NCBI GenBank assembly: GCA_009823395.1
Contig: CM020511.1
Coordinates: 16,090,001 to 16,154,000, forward strand
Direction of reading: 5' to 3'
Origin: Thamnaconus septentrionalis
Lineage: Eukaryota; Chordata; Actinopteri; Tetraodontiformes; Monacanthidae
Length of the DNA: 64,000 bases
Shown here: positions 50,941-62,640 of the stretch, piece after piece
Position numbering within the stretch: position 1 is the first letter of the stretch
Layout of the letters: each line of letters opens with the position of its first letter
Position numbers and translations under genes: made by a program
The notes under the pieces: model-generated
Seen by the model: only the letters and a program-made list of their open reading frames with translations
What the model was told of the DNA's origin: nothing
The model's database searches: none

Positions 50941-53575
50941 CACTGATCCCCGCCCAAGCACAGAAATCTTTTTACATTTTTCTCTCAAAAAGCTTTTAAA
51001 GCTTGGTTCCATTCCTTTGCTGGAATTCCATGGAAGTGGAGGCCAAGTCACAAATTTATTTAGAATTTTTTGCAGTTGAACGCTCCCTTTAACCATTGCG
51101 CTGCCCTCTCTTTGCCCTCTTGCCTCTCCAGCAGGTGTTGCCGCCTTGCAGAGCAGCCAGGAAGTGGCACGCTAAGAGGCGCGGCCCTTCCATGTAATGA
51201 TGCAGCGACGTGGTTTAATGGGGCTGAAAACGCAGGCGGACGGGCTGGCAGGCGAGGAGCTCCGCTGTCAGGGGTAGAGGCACAGTTGGCGTGACGCTCT
51301 CCCAAGCTCGTGACAGATGTTAGAGAGAGGGAGCGAGAGACAAAGGGACAGCAAGGGAGAGGGAGAGAGAGCGAGAGAGAGGTGAGTCATTTGTAGCGTG
51401 CAGAGTGAGAGATCACCGAGAAGTAACTTTATGCAGACGGCAACTTTGTGCAAAGTCAAGCAGAGTTCATTCACGTGTGGGCGCCCCCGGAGCACTTTAC
51501 TCCATTTCCCAGAAGGCCTCTGTGCAAATAAGTGGGTTTTTCGCTGCCGACTGTGCCGGGAGACGGGGTAGTGAAACGTTAATGCGATTTCAATCACCCG
51601 CCATGATGCCCCTTGTTGACTGGGAACCCGCCGCACTCCCGATTTCCCCGTACGCCGGGACGACATAACGGCGGGCGAGGATTCGCGAGGAGGAGGCGCA
51701 GCTGCGGCGGCCTCCCTCGTTTGCAGCAAATTTGTTTTTCATTCCACTCGTTACGGCAAATCTGAACTGTGCAAAAACCAAAAATTTAACCAAAAAAGAA
51801 AAAGAAAAGAAAACCCTGACCCACATTTTTGGTTTCCCTTTGTTTGTTTGTTTTTTAAAAAGAGCACAGCAGAGCTGTGGGATTTTCCTTTTTTTCTTTT
51901 TTCCTTTCCCAAGATGTGTTGTGTTGGGGTGGAATTTGCTCGCAAACCGCGCTGACCACAAGGAGAGGAAACACTGTTCCACTATTTAATCCTGTTACAG
52001 CTCAGACAACGGAACGGCATTCTTTGGGAAATGAGGACAACATTCCCGTCCTCGGCGGCGATGGGAAGCGGGGCCGCTGCCGCTGGTGACGCGTCTCGCG
52101 GGTTCCAGCCAGAGTTCAGAGTGAGGCGGCGCCAGGTGCGTTCAGGAATCACTCAGACGGTCACAGTGTTTCCGCTGGGGCCGCACATCAGGGATTCGTC
52201 GCTTCTCTTGTTCGCTTTATTTAAATGGAATATCAGCTTGTATTTTCCGGGCATGTGTTGCAGCTTGGGGAAATTTTTTTTTAATGAGGTGAAATTGCAT
52301 GACGTCCTGTCACCTGTTGCTGTGACTTCCTGGAAGACCGGGAGGAAGTGTAGGAGGGAGGCGCCGCGGCGCATATCAAGTCACGTCCGATGTGCGTTGT
52401 CGTGTGAGCAATGTCGGTAATTTAGGAGCGAGGTCAAACACATCCCAGTGTAAATATAAGATCTTTATGGATTACAGTGGGTGAATTATTTTGCATCCTG
52501 AATTGTGGATGGATGAATTATTCAAATGTGCCACACTGCGGGCATCTGACTGACCACGTTTGCACAATCAAACATTTATCTCCATCCTGCTGAGTCAACA
52601 TCCAAAACAAAAGTGCAAGACAAACATCTGTCAGCCGTCCTGTAGTAGCTGTGTTTTCTCTGGGGGGAAATATAGGAATAGTTTCATGAAATCTCGTGCA
52701 TTCGTAGAGCATGCACGTTACAGCACCAGTTCTTTTGTTGCCGTCCCATCTGCCGTCTTTTGAGCAGCCTCTCCTCCAGCCACACACACACACGCGCACA
52801 CATACAGAAACACAAACACACACACAGGCTTTTGTCTCCAGCAGCGGATCATTTCGACAGAGTGCTGCTTAACAGAACAAAAATAATTGAAGTGTTCTAG
52901 TCTAACTAAGCGAGAGGCGCATTAGACGGAACTTCCCCTCATTTTTGCAGCAGGGGGAAGGAGAAAAAAAAATGTAACGCGCCTCAGTCAACATCTGTAA
53001 ATCCTGAGGGGCTTTTTTTTCTTATTGCTTCGGGGTCTCTGAGGGAGACGACAACTTGCTGCTTCTTCAATGGAGTGCTTATTCCTCTTTCAGGAGACTT
53101 ATTTTGCCACTTGAGTTATACATCCTCAGGTTTTTTAAAGAGGGAAATCCAGGCATAAAAATGGAAATAAAGAATTAAAGTGGCGCTGCCTTAACCTTTT
53201 ATGTGTTCACTGCTGCAGAACCAGCTTTTAGTGGAGTGCCATCTTTGCTTTGAGCATTTTGGAAACTCAAAAGGAAAAACTGTTAAATAGTTTTTTGCCT
53301 GTTGCGTTCCAACCTCCAACCGCATCCTTCTACCGATGTATTCACTGTTCCTCCTCTGAACGTATCCCATCCTTCTCTGGCTTCATCTCCAAAACATCTC
53401 ATCAGCTTGGACATTTCCAGGGCTGATGTCCCTCTGATCTTCTTGTCCCCCATCCTGCCCATCCAGCTCCCTGCCAAAGAGAAGCTTGACATTTCCATCT
53501 CTGTTTCCAGTCATTTCTGTAAAATGAAGTCACAATCTCTTCCCTTGTTTTTTGTGTTTGCCCCTGCCTCATCAG

Positions 53576-53733
53576 CAACAGGAGCAGGACCCCACCAACC
53601 TTTACATCTCCAACCTGCCGCTGTCCATGGACGAGCAGGAGCTGGAGAACATGCTGAAGCCCTTCGGCCACGTCATTTCCACGCGAATACTGAGAGACGC
53701 CAACGGCCTTAGCAGAGGAGTGGGCTTCGCCAG
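53576..53733 (+). CDS. rbms3: rbms3 exon (first part of RRM2)
   Basis: This is a 158-nt exon. The acceptor tract is tttgcccctgcctcatcag and the donor is AG|GTACGT at 53734. It opens in phase 0 with [20 protein letters not shown], which contains the RRM2 RNP2 motif LYISNL. It continues through the first helix ([12 protein letters not shown]), the [13 protein letters not shown] strand-loop and RGVGFA of the RNP1 motif, and ends with two bases of an Arg codon. [15 protein letters not shown] matches RBMS3 rather than the FGQVIS form of RBMS1 and RBMS2. The 24.1-kb intron before it separates the two RRMs, so this exon begins the second domain cleanly. No frameshift or missing aromatic residue is seen. 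Confidence 0.93.
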
Positions 53734-54849
53734 GTACGTGCACGGCCCGTGGACGCTCTTATGCTCTCAGTCTGGACTTACACCAGAGGAAGGTCTTGAT
53801 GCCCACTTACGACCAGAGTACGCCATCTGAAACAAACTGCACAGGCTCTAATCGTGCTTCCACTTGCAGCAGCTCATATTTGTAGAATTTTTCATTTAAT
53901 CACTCAATCACATTGACTTTGTATCGTCCAAGTTCACATAAACTATTATTCCACCTTTAGACCCTCGAACCGGGTGAGAAAAATTTAAAAAAAAGAAAAA
54001 ACGTCTCAGGGTTAAAAAAAAAAAAAAAAAAAGGAACTTCAGAGAGCTGCAGAGGAGGGATCCTTCTCTCTAGGATGGGTAGCATGCCGTGGGCGTCATG
54101 TTTATAGATCACAGCAGCAAGACAGTGATGAGTAGTGCATACAATGGAGAATATTGCTAATGTTGGACGAGTCAATATGTCCAAAGCCCTGTAAGAGTCC
54201 AGAGGGCCAGAAGCATGTGAGTAATGTGATGGGGAGCAGGTATAGAAGAATTTTAGCAGTTTTTAAAAACTATTTGAATCATTTTCCACCGAATATTCTT
54301 TGGACCTTAAGCCAGATGATAAAAGACATTTTATCATATAGCAAATAATTACATAATTCAAATGCGTCATCAGCTGGAATAGCCGATCCGTCTTTGGCTC
54401 ATATTGGCAGACATTGTGTTCATTTCCGCAGGATGAAAACAGCCTAAATCTGTTGACGAACCCCAGTTTCACACACCTGTCCACATGTTGATGTTGTAGC
54501 GATGATTTGTGCAACTTGGGAAGCAAAACTGGGTCACCTGAAGTGTGCCGGGTAAACCCAGCGCCGCTCATGTCTCAGTACCTCAGCGTGTGTCATCTTT
54601 CTGCAGAGACTGCTTGTACGTCAGTGCACAGTTTACACAATACTGGCCCGAATTAATACTGACCAAACTTTCACTCCCTGCAGATCTGTCACCTTTCATT
54701 ACGTACATGCATGCGTCCCTCCCCCCGTGTGTGTATGTGTGTGTGTGTGGTCTCCTCAGTTACACCGTGGCGTGTGCCAGTGATTAGAATGCAGGCAGGG
54801 CTCCATTCGGGGTCACCGGTTATGTGAAGAAAACCCAAGACAGACAGCA

Positions 54850-54898
<49 letters not shown>

Positions 54899-55094
54899 GC
54901 ACCGTCTACTATCTCCCCCGTCAACATTTTTTCCTCCCCCACGCACGCTGGCTTTTGCTTGCCAAGCAGGCAATTAGTCATTGAGCTGTGATTGGGTGAG
55001 CGGAGCTGAATAGGGGCAGACAAAGAGGACATGACACACAACAGATCAGGCTGAATGGGGCTTTTAAGGCGGGACAAAGGAGAGGAAACCCCAT

Positions 55095-55147
<53 letters not shown>

Positions 55148-55300
55148 AACACACACACCTGCCCTGGGCTTTTTGCTCCAGACATATATTGACAAACATA
55201 AACATGCAGAACGGCATTTTGTAATGCACTTTTGTGTTCAGAGGAGCTTCACGTTGCTTCAGCCGCTTCAGTTCGGTCTTTCCCTCCCCTCTCCCCACAG
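53734..55300 (+). other. rbms3 intron (1.6 kb) inside RRM2
   Basis: The boundaries are GTACGT and ccccacAG. It contains an A-rich tract at about 54014-54032, a TG tract at 54727-54749 and CA tracts at 54859-54895 and 55101-55141. Nothing else is seen. Confidence 0.9.
55101..55141. repeat. (CA)n microsatellite near 3' splice site
   Basis: It has about 20 CA units ending 160 nt before the acceptor at 55300. A sister tract is at 54859-54895. Confidence 0.97.
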
Positions 55301-55380
55301 GATGGAGTCGACGGAGAAGTGCGACGTGGTGATTCAAAACTTCAATGGGAAATTCTTGAAAACCCCTCCAGGCATGACAG
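55301..55380 (+). CDS. rbms3: rbms3 exon (end of RRM2)
   Basis: This is an 80-nt exon. The acceptor is ctccccacag|gatgg and the donor is ACAG|GTAGGT at 55381. Its first base completes the Arg codon, then it reads [20 protein letters not shown] and TPPGMT plus one base. This is the second helix and last strand of RRM2, leading into the PAPSEPLLCKF-type segment expected in the next exon. [11 protein letters not shown] is closest to RBMS3 (CEVVIQHFNGK as recalled). A CA repeat starts about 18 nt after the donor. No following coding exon could be found before 64000, so the C-terminal region is beyond the window. Confidence 0.92.
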
Positions 55381-55397
55381 GTAGGTGTCATATGCGC

Positions 55398-55425
55398 AAC
55401 ACACACAAACACACACACACACGCA
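55398..55425 (+). promoter_or_regulatory. CA-rich tract after 5' splice site
   Basis: CA units begin about 18 nt after the donor of the exon ending at 55380. CA-rich RNA is the binding motif of hnRNP L, which can enhance or silence a nearby splice site. A role here is inferred. Confidence 0.4.
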
Positions 55426-56000
55426 CCCGCCGCCCCCCCCCTCCCTGCCGTGCTGAGGAGGCTTCCAAGGGGTTTCACTGCAGAGTGGCAGCTGTCCACA
55501 GTGGTAGCGTGAACATGGCCGGGCTGCGCTGTTTAGGAACTTGTGTGATCTGCTGAGAGGTATTTGAGGAGCAGAGCAAAGGCTGGGCATCTACTATGGA
55601 CGTCAGTGAACAGTAAAATGGAGGGAAAGCAGTTATTATGTCAGTCGTCGAAGGCAGCACAATGTAGATTGCGTAAACAGAACCACAGATCCCAAAAATT
55701 TGGGCTAAAAGAAGAAATGAGATGCTGCTGATCTGTTTCTGTTTTGGAGGTTGTTTTTGGGGTTTATTTCTACTCTGGGAAAGTACATAACTTCCCCTCG
55801 GGAACTATTGTGCATTTAATGTTTACTGAAAAAGTGACACCAAACAGTCAATAAATTCCACTCTTTCTTTGGAAATCCCCTCTCCTGTTCAATTAAGTTG
55901 AAACTTTTTATGTTGTTTTAATGGACCACTAATGGCATGTGTTTTAAATTAACAAATAATCCAGTTTAATAATCAGGATGTCAGTATCATTTAATCCTAT

Positions 56001-56034
56001 AAATCCCAACAACAAGTAGTTGTTGTTGGGATTT
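56001..56034. repeat. Perfect 15-bp hairpin
   Basis: aaatcccaacaacaa (56001-56015) and ttgttgttgggattt (56020-56034) are exact reverse complements with a 4-nt loop, gtag. Confidence 0.85.
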
Positions 56035-57730
56035 CTACAAGAATAGTTTTGCCCTGAGAACAGCTGCTGTCAGTTCACGGTCTCGTCACAAATCTTAATG
56101 TGGAAAATAAAAAGAGAAAACATTAAAAACAAACCATAAAAGAAACCCTGAGCAGCTTGTCGTGTCCCTGGAATCAAAACCACCAGTTGTTGCCATGACC
56201 TCCGTAGTTTATCTTTGGTCATCCAACTGCTTCCATTCTGATCTCAGATCAGATCCCACAGTCGCCAGTGAATCTCCCTCCAAGACAGAAACACAGTTTA
56301 GGACACGAGGCGGCGGGATCAGCCGCGGCTGCAGGATCCAGCAGGCTAAAGACAAGAATTTCCCAGGTTTCCTGATTCAAAGAGGGATGGATTCAACACA
56401 GATTCCTTCTCTTTGATACTTGATATCATCTGACAAGGCATAACAGTGTTTTATTTTATTCCTTTGATGATACCGAGCCATGTTTTTGCCTTCACTGCGT
56501 TATCCATTTTTCGAAAGCCTTTTCTGGTCTTCAGAGCAGAAAAGAACAGACAACTATCATCTAAAGCCATCCAGCTTTTTCAAACTTTATTTAGGGAAAA
56601 ATTCATCTGAGAAAATGAGAATAGGCATTCAATTCTATTCTACTCTATTCTATCTGTTGTGATTAATGCACCTTTGATCTGACATCTCACACGCTTTTAT
56701 CAGTCGCCTCAAATTCCCCAGCAGCCTTCAGTTAACTTACAGATCTGAGCGATTCATTTCTTGACTGTTCGAGTTACAGGATGAGACCCAAACGCGCCCC
56801 GTGCACGTGTTTACAAAGACAGAGGGCCCTGAGAGCAAAACAGTTTGTCTCCTGTGTTGCCCTAATGCGGGAAACATTTGTTTCCTCTCAGCGTGGAGGG
56901 GCAGCAGAGATAGCAGGTTGGGCAGCGCAGAAGGACGAGGGGAGGAGGAGGAGGAGGAGAAGGAGATAAAGTGAGGATGGAATTATCACTGTGTTTTGAG
57001 AGCGCGATAAAAAAAAAAATAAAGGAAAAGAATAATAGCGACTGGGCCGGGGTGAGATAAGAGGGTGAGGACAAGGTGGGAGAGAAAGGCGAGTGTGGTC
57101 GAGAACAAAAAGTGATGGTGACACGGAGCAAAAAAAAAATTTAGATAGAGGCGTTTAGATAGAGGAACGGGAGGAGGAGCACCAGGAGAAAACAGAGATC
57201 AGGGACACACACGGAGGGGCGTCGTGCCCCGGCAGTATGATTGGTGGGTTTGCAGCAGGTCGGGCTGCTCGACTCGACACACAACATACAGAGTCGAGCG
57301 TGTGACCGACACGTCGGCCCGCCTGCAATGACGGCTTTTCACCAGGACCTGAGTTGAGAAGCTGAAGGAGCCATCACTCACCTGCCAGCGCCCTTTGTGA
57401 CATCACAAAGAGATCATTCCCAGAAGTGAGGTAGCTATTTCCTGAGACGGGGATCTTCCCCTTCCCCATCCCTGGTCAAAGGCTGTGAAAACTTCCTGCC
57501 TTTGACAGAGGTGGCCGGAGCAGGATCAGATGGATGTTTTGGTGACCCAACTCATAGGAGGAAAAAATATATCATGCGCTTTAATATGAATTGAAAGTGA
57601 ACCAAAGCATTACAACAAAATCAGTGTCTTTGAAGCCCTACGGTATTTAGCTTTTTAGTGAAATGACTTTTGAAGCACTGAAACAGATGTGTGTGTATCA
57701 CTGATTTACTATTAATATCATTTCTTCCAG

Positions 57731-57798
57731 TTCGGCGGGCCGATTACAAAGCTTAACGGGCCGCATATGGCCCCCGGGCCGTAGTTTGCCCATGCCTG
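57731..57798 (-). mobile_element. hAT-like terminal fragment
   Basis: The minus strand begins gcatgggcaaactacggccc and continues with cggggg and ccatatgcggcccg. This recalls the gggcaaactacggcccg-type ends of hAT elements in vertebrates. Only about 70 bp is present, and no opposite end was found. Confidence 0.45.
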
Positions 57799-58821
57799 CT
57801 TTAAATTTAGGTTAAACACAGTGATATATCACTGCAACCAGAGCTGATAACTTTTAAGCACCAACTTTCTGGAAGGTGGAGCAAGCAAGAAAATAAAGGT
57901 ACAGGATGGAGTTTAGTCATGTCTGCGAGCTCATTGGCTGGACAGAGACACCTGTTATTGGGAATAATGTTGGTGAATTTTGCACACGATGGGGCGTTTG
58001 AGTGTCATTGTGATGGATCATGTTACTTAATCTTAATTGGTTCATGCTCATTATATCGTGGGCTGGTGGTAATGCTCCAAAAAATAAAAATTAAGAAGAA
58101 AAAAAAAAAAATCACCACCCACCCCTTCATTTGGTAATCAACAAATTACTACCCACACACATCTCTCTCTCGCACACACACACACATACACACACTTATC
58201 TTATACATAAAGAGAAAAACAATTTTCCGTGTCACTGGCAGTCTGACATTTTTGAAGGCCGATCTGATGGCGTTCGCAACAGATCGAGCTGTTTTGTTTT
58301 GCTCGGCCCTCTGCTAATTATTTAAATGCAGGTGGGGGGGGAAAGGAACGGAGCCGCTCTTATCTAAAGGTTGATCCTGCTGCGCCGAGCGCCTCCGCCT
58401 GCGTGCGTTCCTCTGACTAACGACAGCCCAGGCAGATGTATCGACGGCCGCCGGTCATATTTCACTCCGTAGCCAGGAGATTAATGTTGACGCAGGTCAC
58501 ATGACCCGAGCTGCCGTCAGCCCCCTTAATAGCAGGGTGTCCGCTGGCTTGTGGTTCTCTTGCGCCGTAGTCGCATTACAGTCTTTTATATCATTTGGCA
58601 ATCAATCATAAATCTCAATGCCTGAAAAGGTGTCGGACACTTCTTGATGCGCTTAATCAGTCGACGCTTTGGAGGAGTGCAGCTGTTTGATTGAAGCCTG
58701 TGGATGTTAGTGGTGTCGTCACAGCACAGTGTATTTCGGTACTCACAGACTCTGCCCAGCGTTTGGTAAAGTCCTACCATCCTCACGCCATGAAAGAGAG
58801 AGCAGGCACCAGGCAGAATCT

Positions 58822-58826
<5 letters not shown>

Positions 58827-58864
<38 letters not shown>
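58827..58864. repeat. (TC)n microsatellite
   Basis: It has about 19 TC units. It is intronic. Confidence 0.95.
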
Positions 58865-58866
<2 letters not shown>

Positions 58867-59212
58867 AGAGAGCTGAACTCTTCATCCTTCCGCTGCTTAG
58901 GAAATGAAAACTTCCATAAAAGGAAACAGAAAACTAAAAAAGCAAAACAAACAAAGACAAAAACCTCGACAATGAGAGTAGTCAATTAAAGAAAGAAAAT
59001 GCTATTCTCACGTTGATATTTGAAAAGTTGTAAAAATAAACTCTCTATTTATCAACTCTTAACTTACAAATCCACATTTCTTCAAAAACTCTCCAGCGTC
59101 TTTCAAAGTTCTTATTTTTAAAGACAGAACAAACAGGCCCTTAAAATATGTTGATTAATTTGCCTTTCAAATTAATTTTTTACACTTCAAACTGCCACTG
59201 TGAGCACACACG

Positions 59213-59215
<3 letters not shown>

Positions 59216-59257
<42 letters not shown>
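59216..59257. repeat. (CA)n microsatellite
   Basis: It has about 20 CA units. It is intronic. Confidence 0.96.
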
Positions 59258-59259
<2 letters not shown>

Positions 59260-62200
59260 CTTTGCAGTTAAGGTTGAGAGGTTTTCAAATGTTCCTTTTG
59301 ATTAATGTTAGTTCTCCTTTTTTTGATACACCCACAGTCCCAAAGTACAAAATCACTGCAGTAAATTATTTATTTTTTTCAGGTTGTATGTTAATTAGAC
59401 TCAAAAATTGAACAGGATTAGGCGTCCTTTAACGTCAGGGGTTAATCAGGCAAAGTAGTCAAACGCAGGATCTAGGCGAGAAAAGGGAAATTAACCTCTC
59501 ATTCACTCTCTGCCTTTTGCACTTTCTATTGTGTTTTTCCATCCTTTATGCTATTCATCTCATCCTTCCCCCTCCACCACGTTATCTTCTCTCACCCCAA
59601 TTCCGCTTTTTTTAATCACCGGGCCCTCCTTTTCTTGCAGCCCTCCGCTAAAACAAACCAAGGACGCGCACGAAAAGGCTTGTGATGTCGGCGAAGGGCC
59701 ATTCAGCTCCTTTAATAACGATCAGGAGGCTTTTAAAAAAAAAAAAAATGTGCTCGGCTTAAAGGAGGCTCCCGTGAACGCGTGGCATCGGGGTGGCAAT
59801 TCAAGGCGGCGGTGGTTCAATACTTTCATAAATTGGAAATGAATTTTGTTTGATGGTCCTGATAATGAAGGAATAAAATCCCACAAGGCTGCACTGAAAA
59901 AGGGGGTAATTGTGTGGCGGTGGAGCGGCTTCGGTGTCAGCCTCCTCGTGATGTTTGGAACCACTTATTCTGCTCTCCCGAGCTCGGTGTCTTCATTTGA
60001 AAGAGGGAATGGAATCATCTGAGGAATCCAAAAAGTCATGTTTTTTTTTATTTGTATTTTTCATTTTTGCTAAAAAAATGATTTTTTTTCATTTATTATT
60101 TTAAATGGAAAGCAAGACCAAAGTAAATTTCTTGCCTTGGATGTGCAGTAAGGTGCACTACTCTGCTGAAACAAAGTTTTTACCTGGCCAGAATAGTGCC
60201 CATGCAGAAGGCAGCACTTGGAGACTGAAGTGTGATTCTTAATTTAATATATCAGACGTGCACAAAGTGTTTTCCGTCACTGTAGAGGTACATTGTGTTG
60301 TGTCTCTCTTTCAATCATAAAATAATAATAATAGAAAAAAAAAACTAACAATTTGACACGCTACCATTTCACCCAGCTGAGGTTTACCTCTTTCACCACA
60401 TCTGGGAATTGGATCCCATTTTCCAACTGAGTGATTTCCCATGTCACGTGCTAATGGATTGGATTTGATTTTAAATAAGAATTTTCCTATTGGACCTGAT
60501 TGGAAGCGGCTCCTGTGGTATTGCCTGTGGAACAGCACAGTGTCACTCCCCATGGTTTTGGCCTTCCAATTGGTTGCAGTTTCTCTTTTTTAAGAAATAA
60601 ATTCTGTGACTAAATTGTTGAAAATTCCCCCATGTTTTGTTTTAACTCGTGTTTCTGCTTCTAACACGCTCACTAGAACGCACCATCTATTCTTGGTTCT
60701 TTTTTTTTTCTTTTTTTTAATGTTTTTGGTTGTTGCGCTTTTTTATTTTGACTTTTTCTTTTTTCTTTTTTAGAGTATTGGATTCATTTGGGTTTCAATC
60801 ACGCTGCCTGCACCTCCTGTCAGCTGAACACACAAACAGCTTTCCAGTCGAAACACCCAGTTTGAGCAAATTGTGTTATTGCCTTTGTATCTGTAAAATA
60901 TATCACTCAGCGACATATTCCAGCAAAATAACACTGCAGCCTTCAGGTTTATTTTTTTCATCCCGGCAACATGTTTTCAGCGCTGCCGTCCTCCGAAAGA
61001 AAACACAACTGAGTCGAATTGATTATTTGATCTGCAAAGCTGCGACACTTTCAGCGATAAATTGAACTGCTTAATCAGCTGGCACTGACGTCGGTTAATG
61101 AGTACAAATGAATGTGTTCCCAGTCGTTAAACAAACACACACTTATTGTTTTGTCCGGTGAGGAAGTATTTGACCGTTGACTTTGGCGAGTCGACCTTGA
61201 GAAGTTTGCAGAGATTTATGACATTTAATAACTCTCGGCCCAGGGAAACACACCTGCACAGAGGTGCAGTGCGCACACACACACACACACACACACATAT
61301 ATAGACACAGTAGCACAGTGCATGTCTATATGAGAAATAACACAGAAATACACAGCCATAACTGCACTTTACTTCAATTCACATGATTTTTTTTTGCACC
61401 AAAATGAATTGTTTCAGCCTTGTAACTACCCTCGCGCTACAGCGTGCGATTCACTTTCCCTTGTTTTCACTGAGCCACTGGCGATTCCTCTCTTCCTGCC
61501 TGATCTGCATGCGACGGGGCAAAAAGTAATCTCCCAGAATAAAAGGGCGGGTAATCAGCAGGTACGTCCACCCAGGAAGTGATTGGCAGCTTCACTTCTC
61601 CTCAGAGTGCGGCTGCAGTTGCGTGTTTCCACACACACAGATGATATCTTTGGTCTGATCCTCATCACAGTTCTGCCTGCAGTAATGTGAGATCTGAGCG
61701 GCTGCCTGGCTCGCTGCGGGTTTGCAGTCTGCACACTGAGAGCTAAAGTCGGGACTTTTCAGTCACCCTGGAGACGTGGGGAGAATCCTTTTTTTTTTTT
61801 TCATCCGTTTTGGGTCTACAAATATCAATACAACCATGTGGACTCAATTTCACTTGTTCTGTCAGGTGTCCCGTTTACCGCAAAAATAAATTTACCTCCC
61901 CGAAACCTCCCCAATTCAGAGAACAAATATTTGGTGCGGACTCTGTTAATTAACCTGACATGGCCCAAATCGACCCATTTGGCTGGCAGGCACAGCTGTA
62001 CCCAAATTCATCAGGAAATTCATCACTTGAACGGCGACGGCGGCGAGGGTCAGAACGACAATTAAAGCCGTCCTTCTTCCTTTTAAGGCCCTCCTGTGTA
62101 AAGAGATTGTTGTAACTGCCAAAGCAAGCGGAATGATTAATTTTGCGCACGGGCTCGAGCGCCTTCGCCGCCCCTCCCCCACCTACACCCCCTCCACCTC

Positions 62201-62329
62201 CTCCTGGTTGCCTCCTCGGCTGCTTCGCGCTCGCTCCTCCGCCTCCTCGCCCGGCTGTCGATACCGTCGCGACTTTTTTCCCCCCGCGCCTCACCGCTCA
62301 ATTAATTGGGAGTTAAATCTTTGAGATGA

Positions 62330-62640
62330 GCTGCGAGATAGAGATCCAACCCCAAAAAAATTATATCGGCGCCGCTCAGGTGATTGATCGTTTTAATGGA
62401 ACGACTCGATAGACAGAAGAACACCTTCAGTGAGTCCTTTAACTTAGCCAATAGTCATTAATTAATTTGCCTGCGGCGGTCCCCTGCACCATTTGTGGCC
62501 CATTTAACTCCTGGCGCGCACGACTCATTCTGCAATATTGAGTAATTATGCCAGGGATGACAGATATCCTCTCACCCTGGAGATTAAAATAAACAATAGA
62601 GGCACCAAACACTGCCAGCCAACCTTGTTGCATTGGCGCC
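62330..62640. other. Candidate conserved non-coding element
   Basis: It contains gtcattaattaatttgcctg, ttgagtaattatgcc and a CpG-bearing core. It is free of repeats between low-complexity flanks. Confidence 0.3.

Noticed and set aside
59620..59700. Acceptor-like cttgcAG at 59640 as an exon start
   Set aside because: The following codons do not match RBMS3, and no donor with a compatible phase follows.
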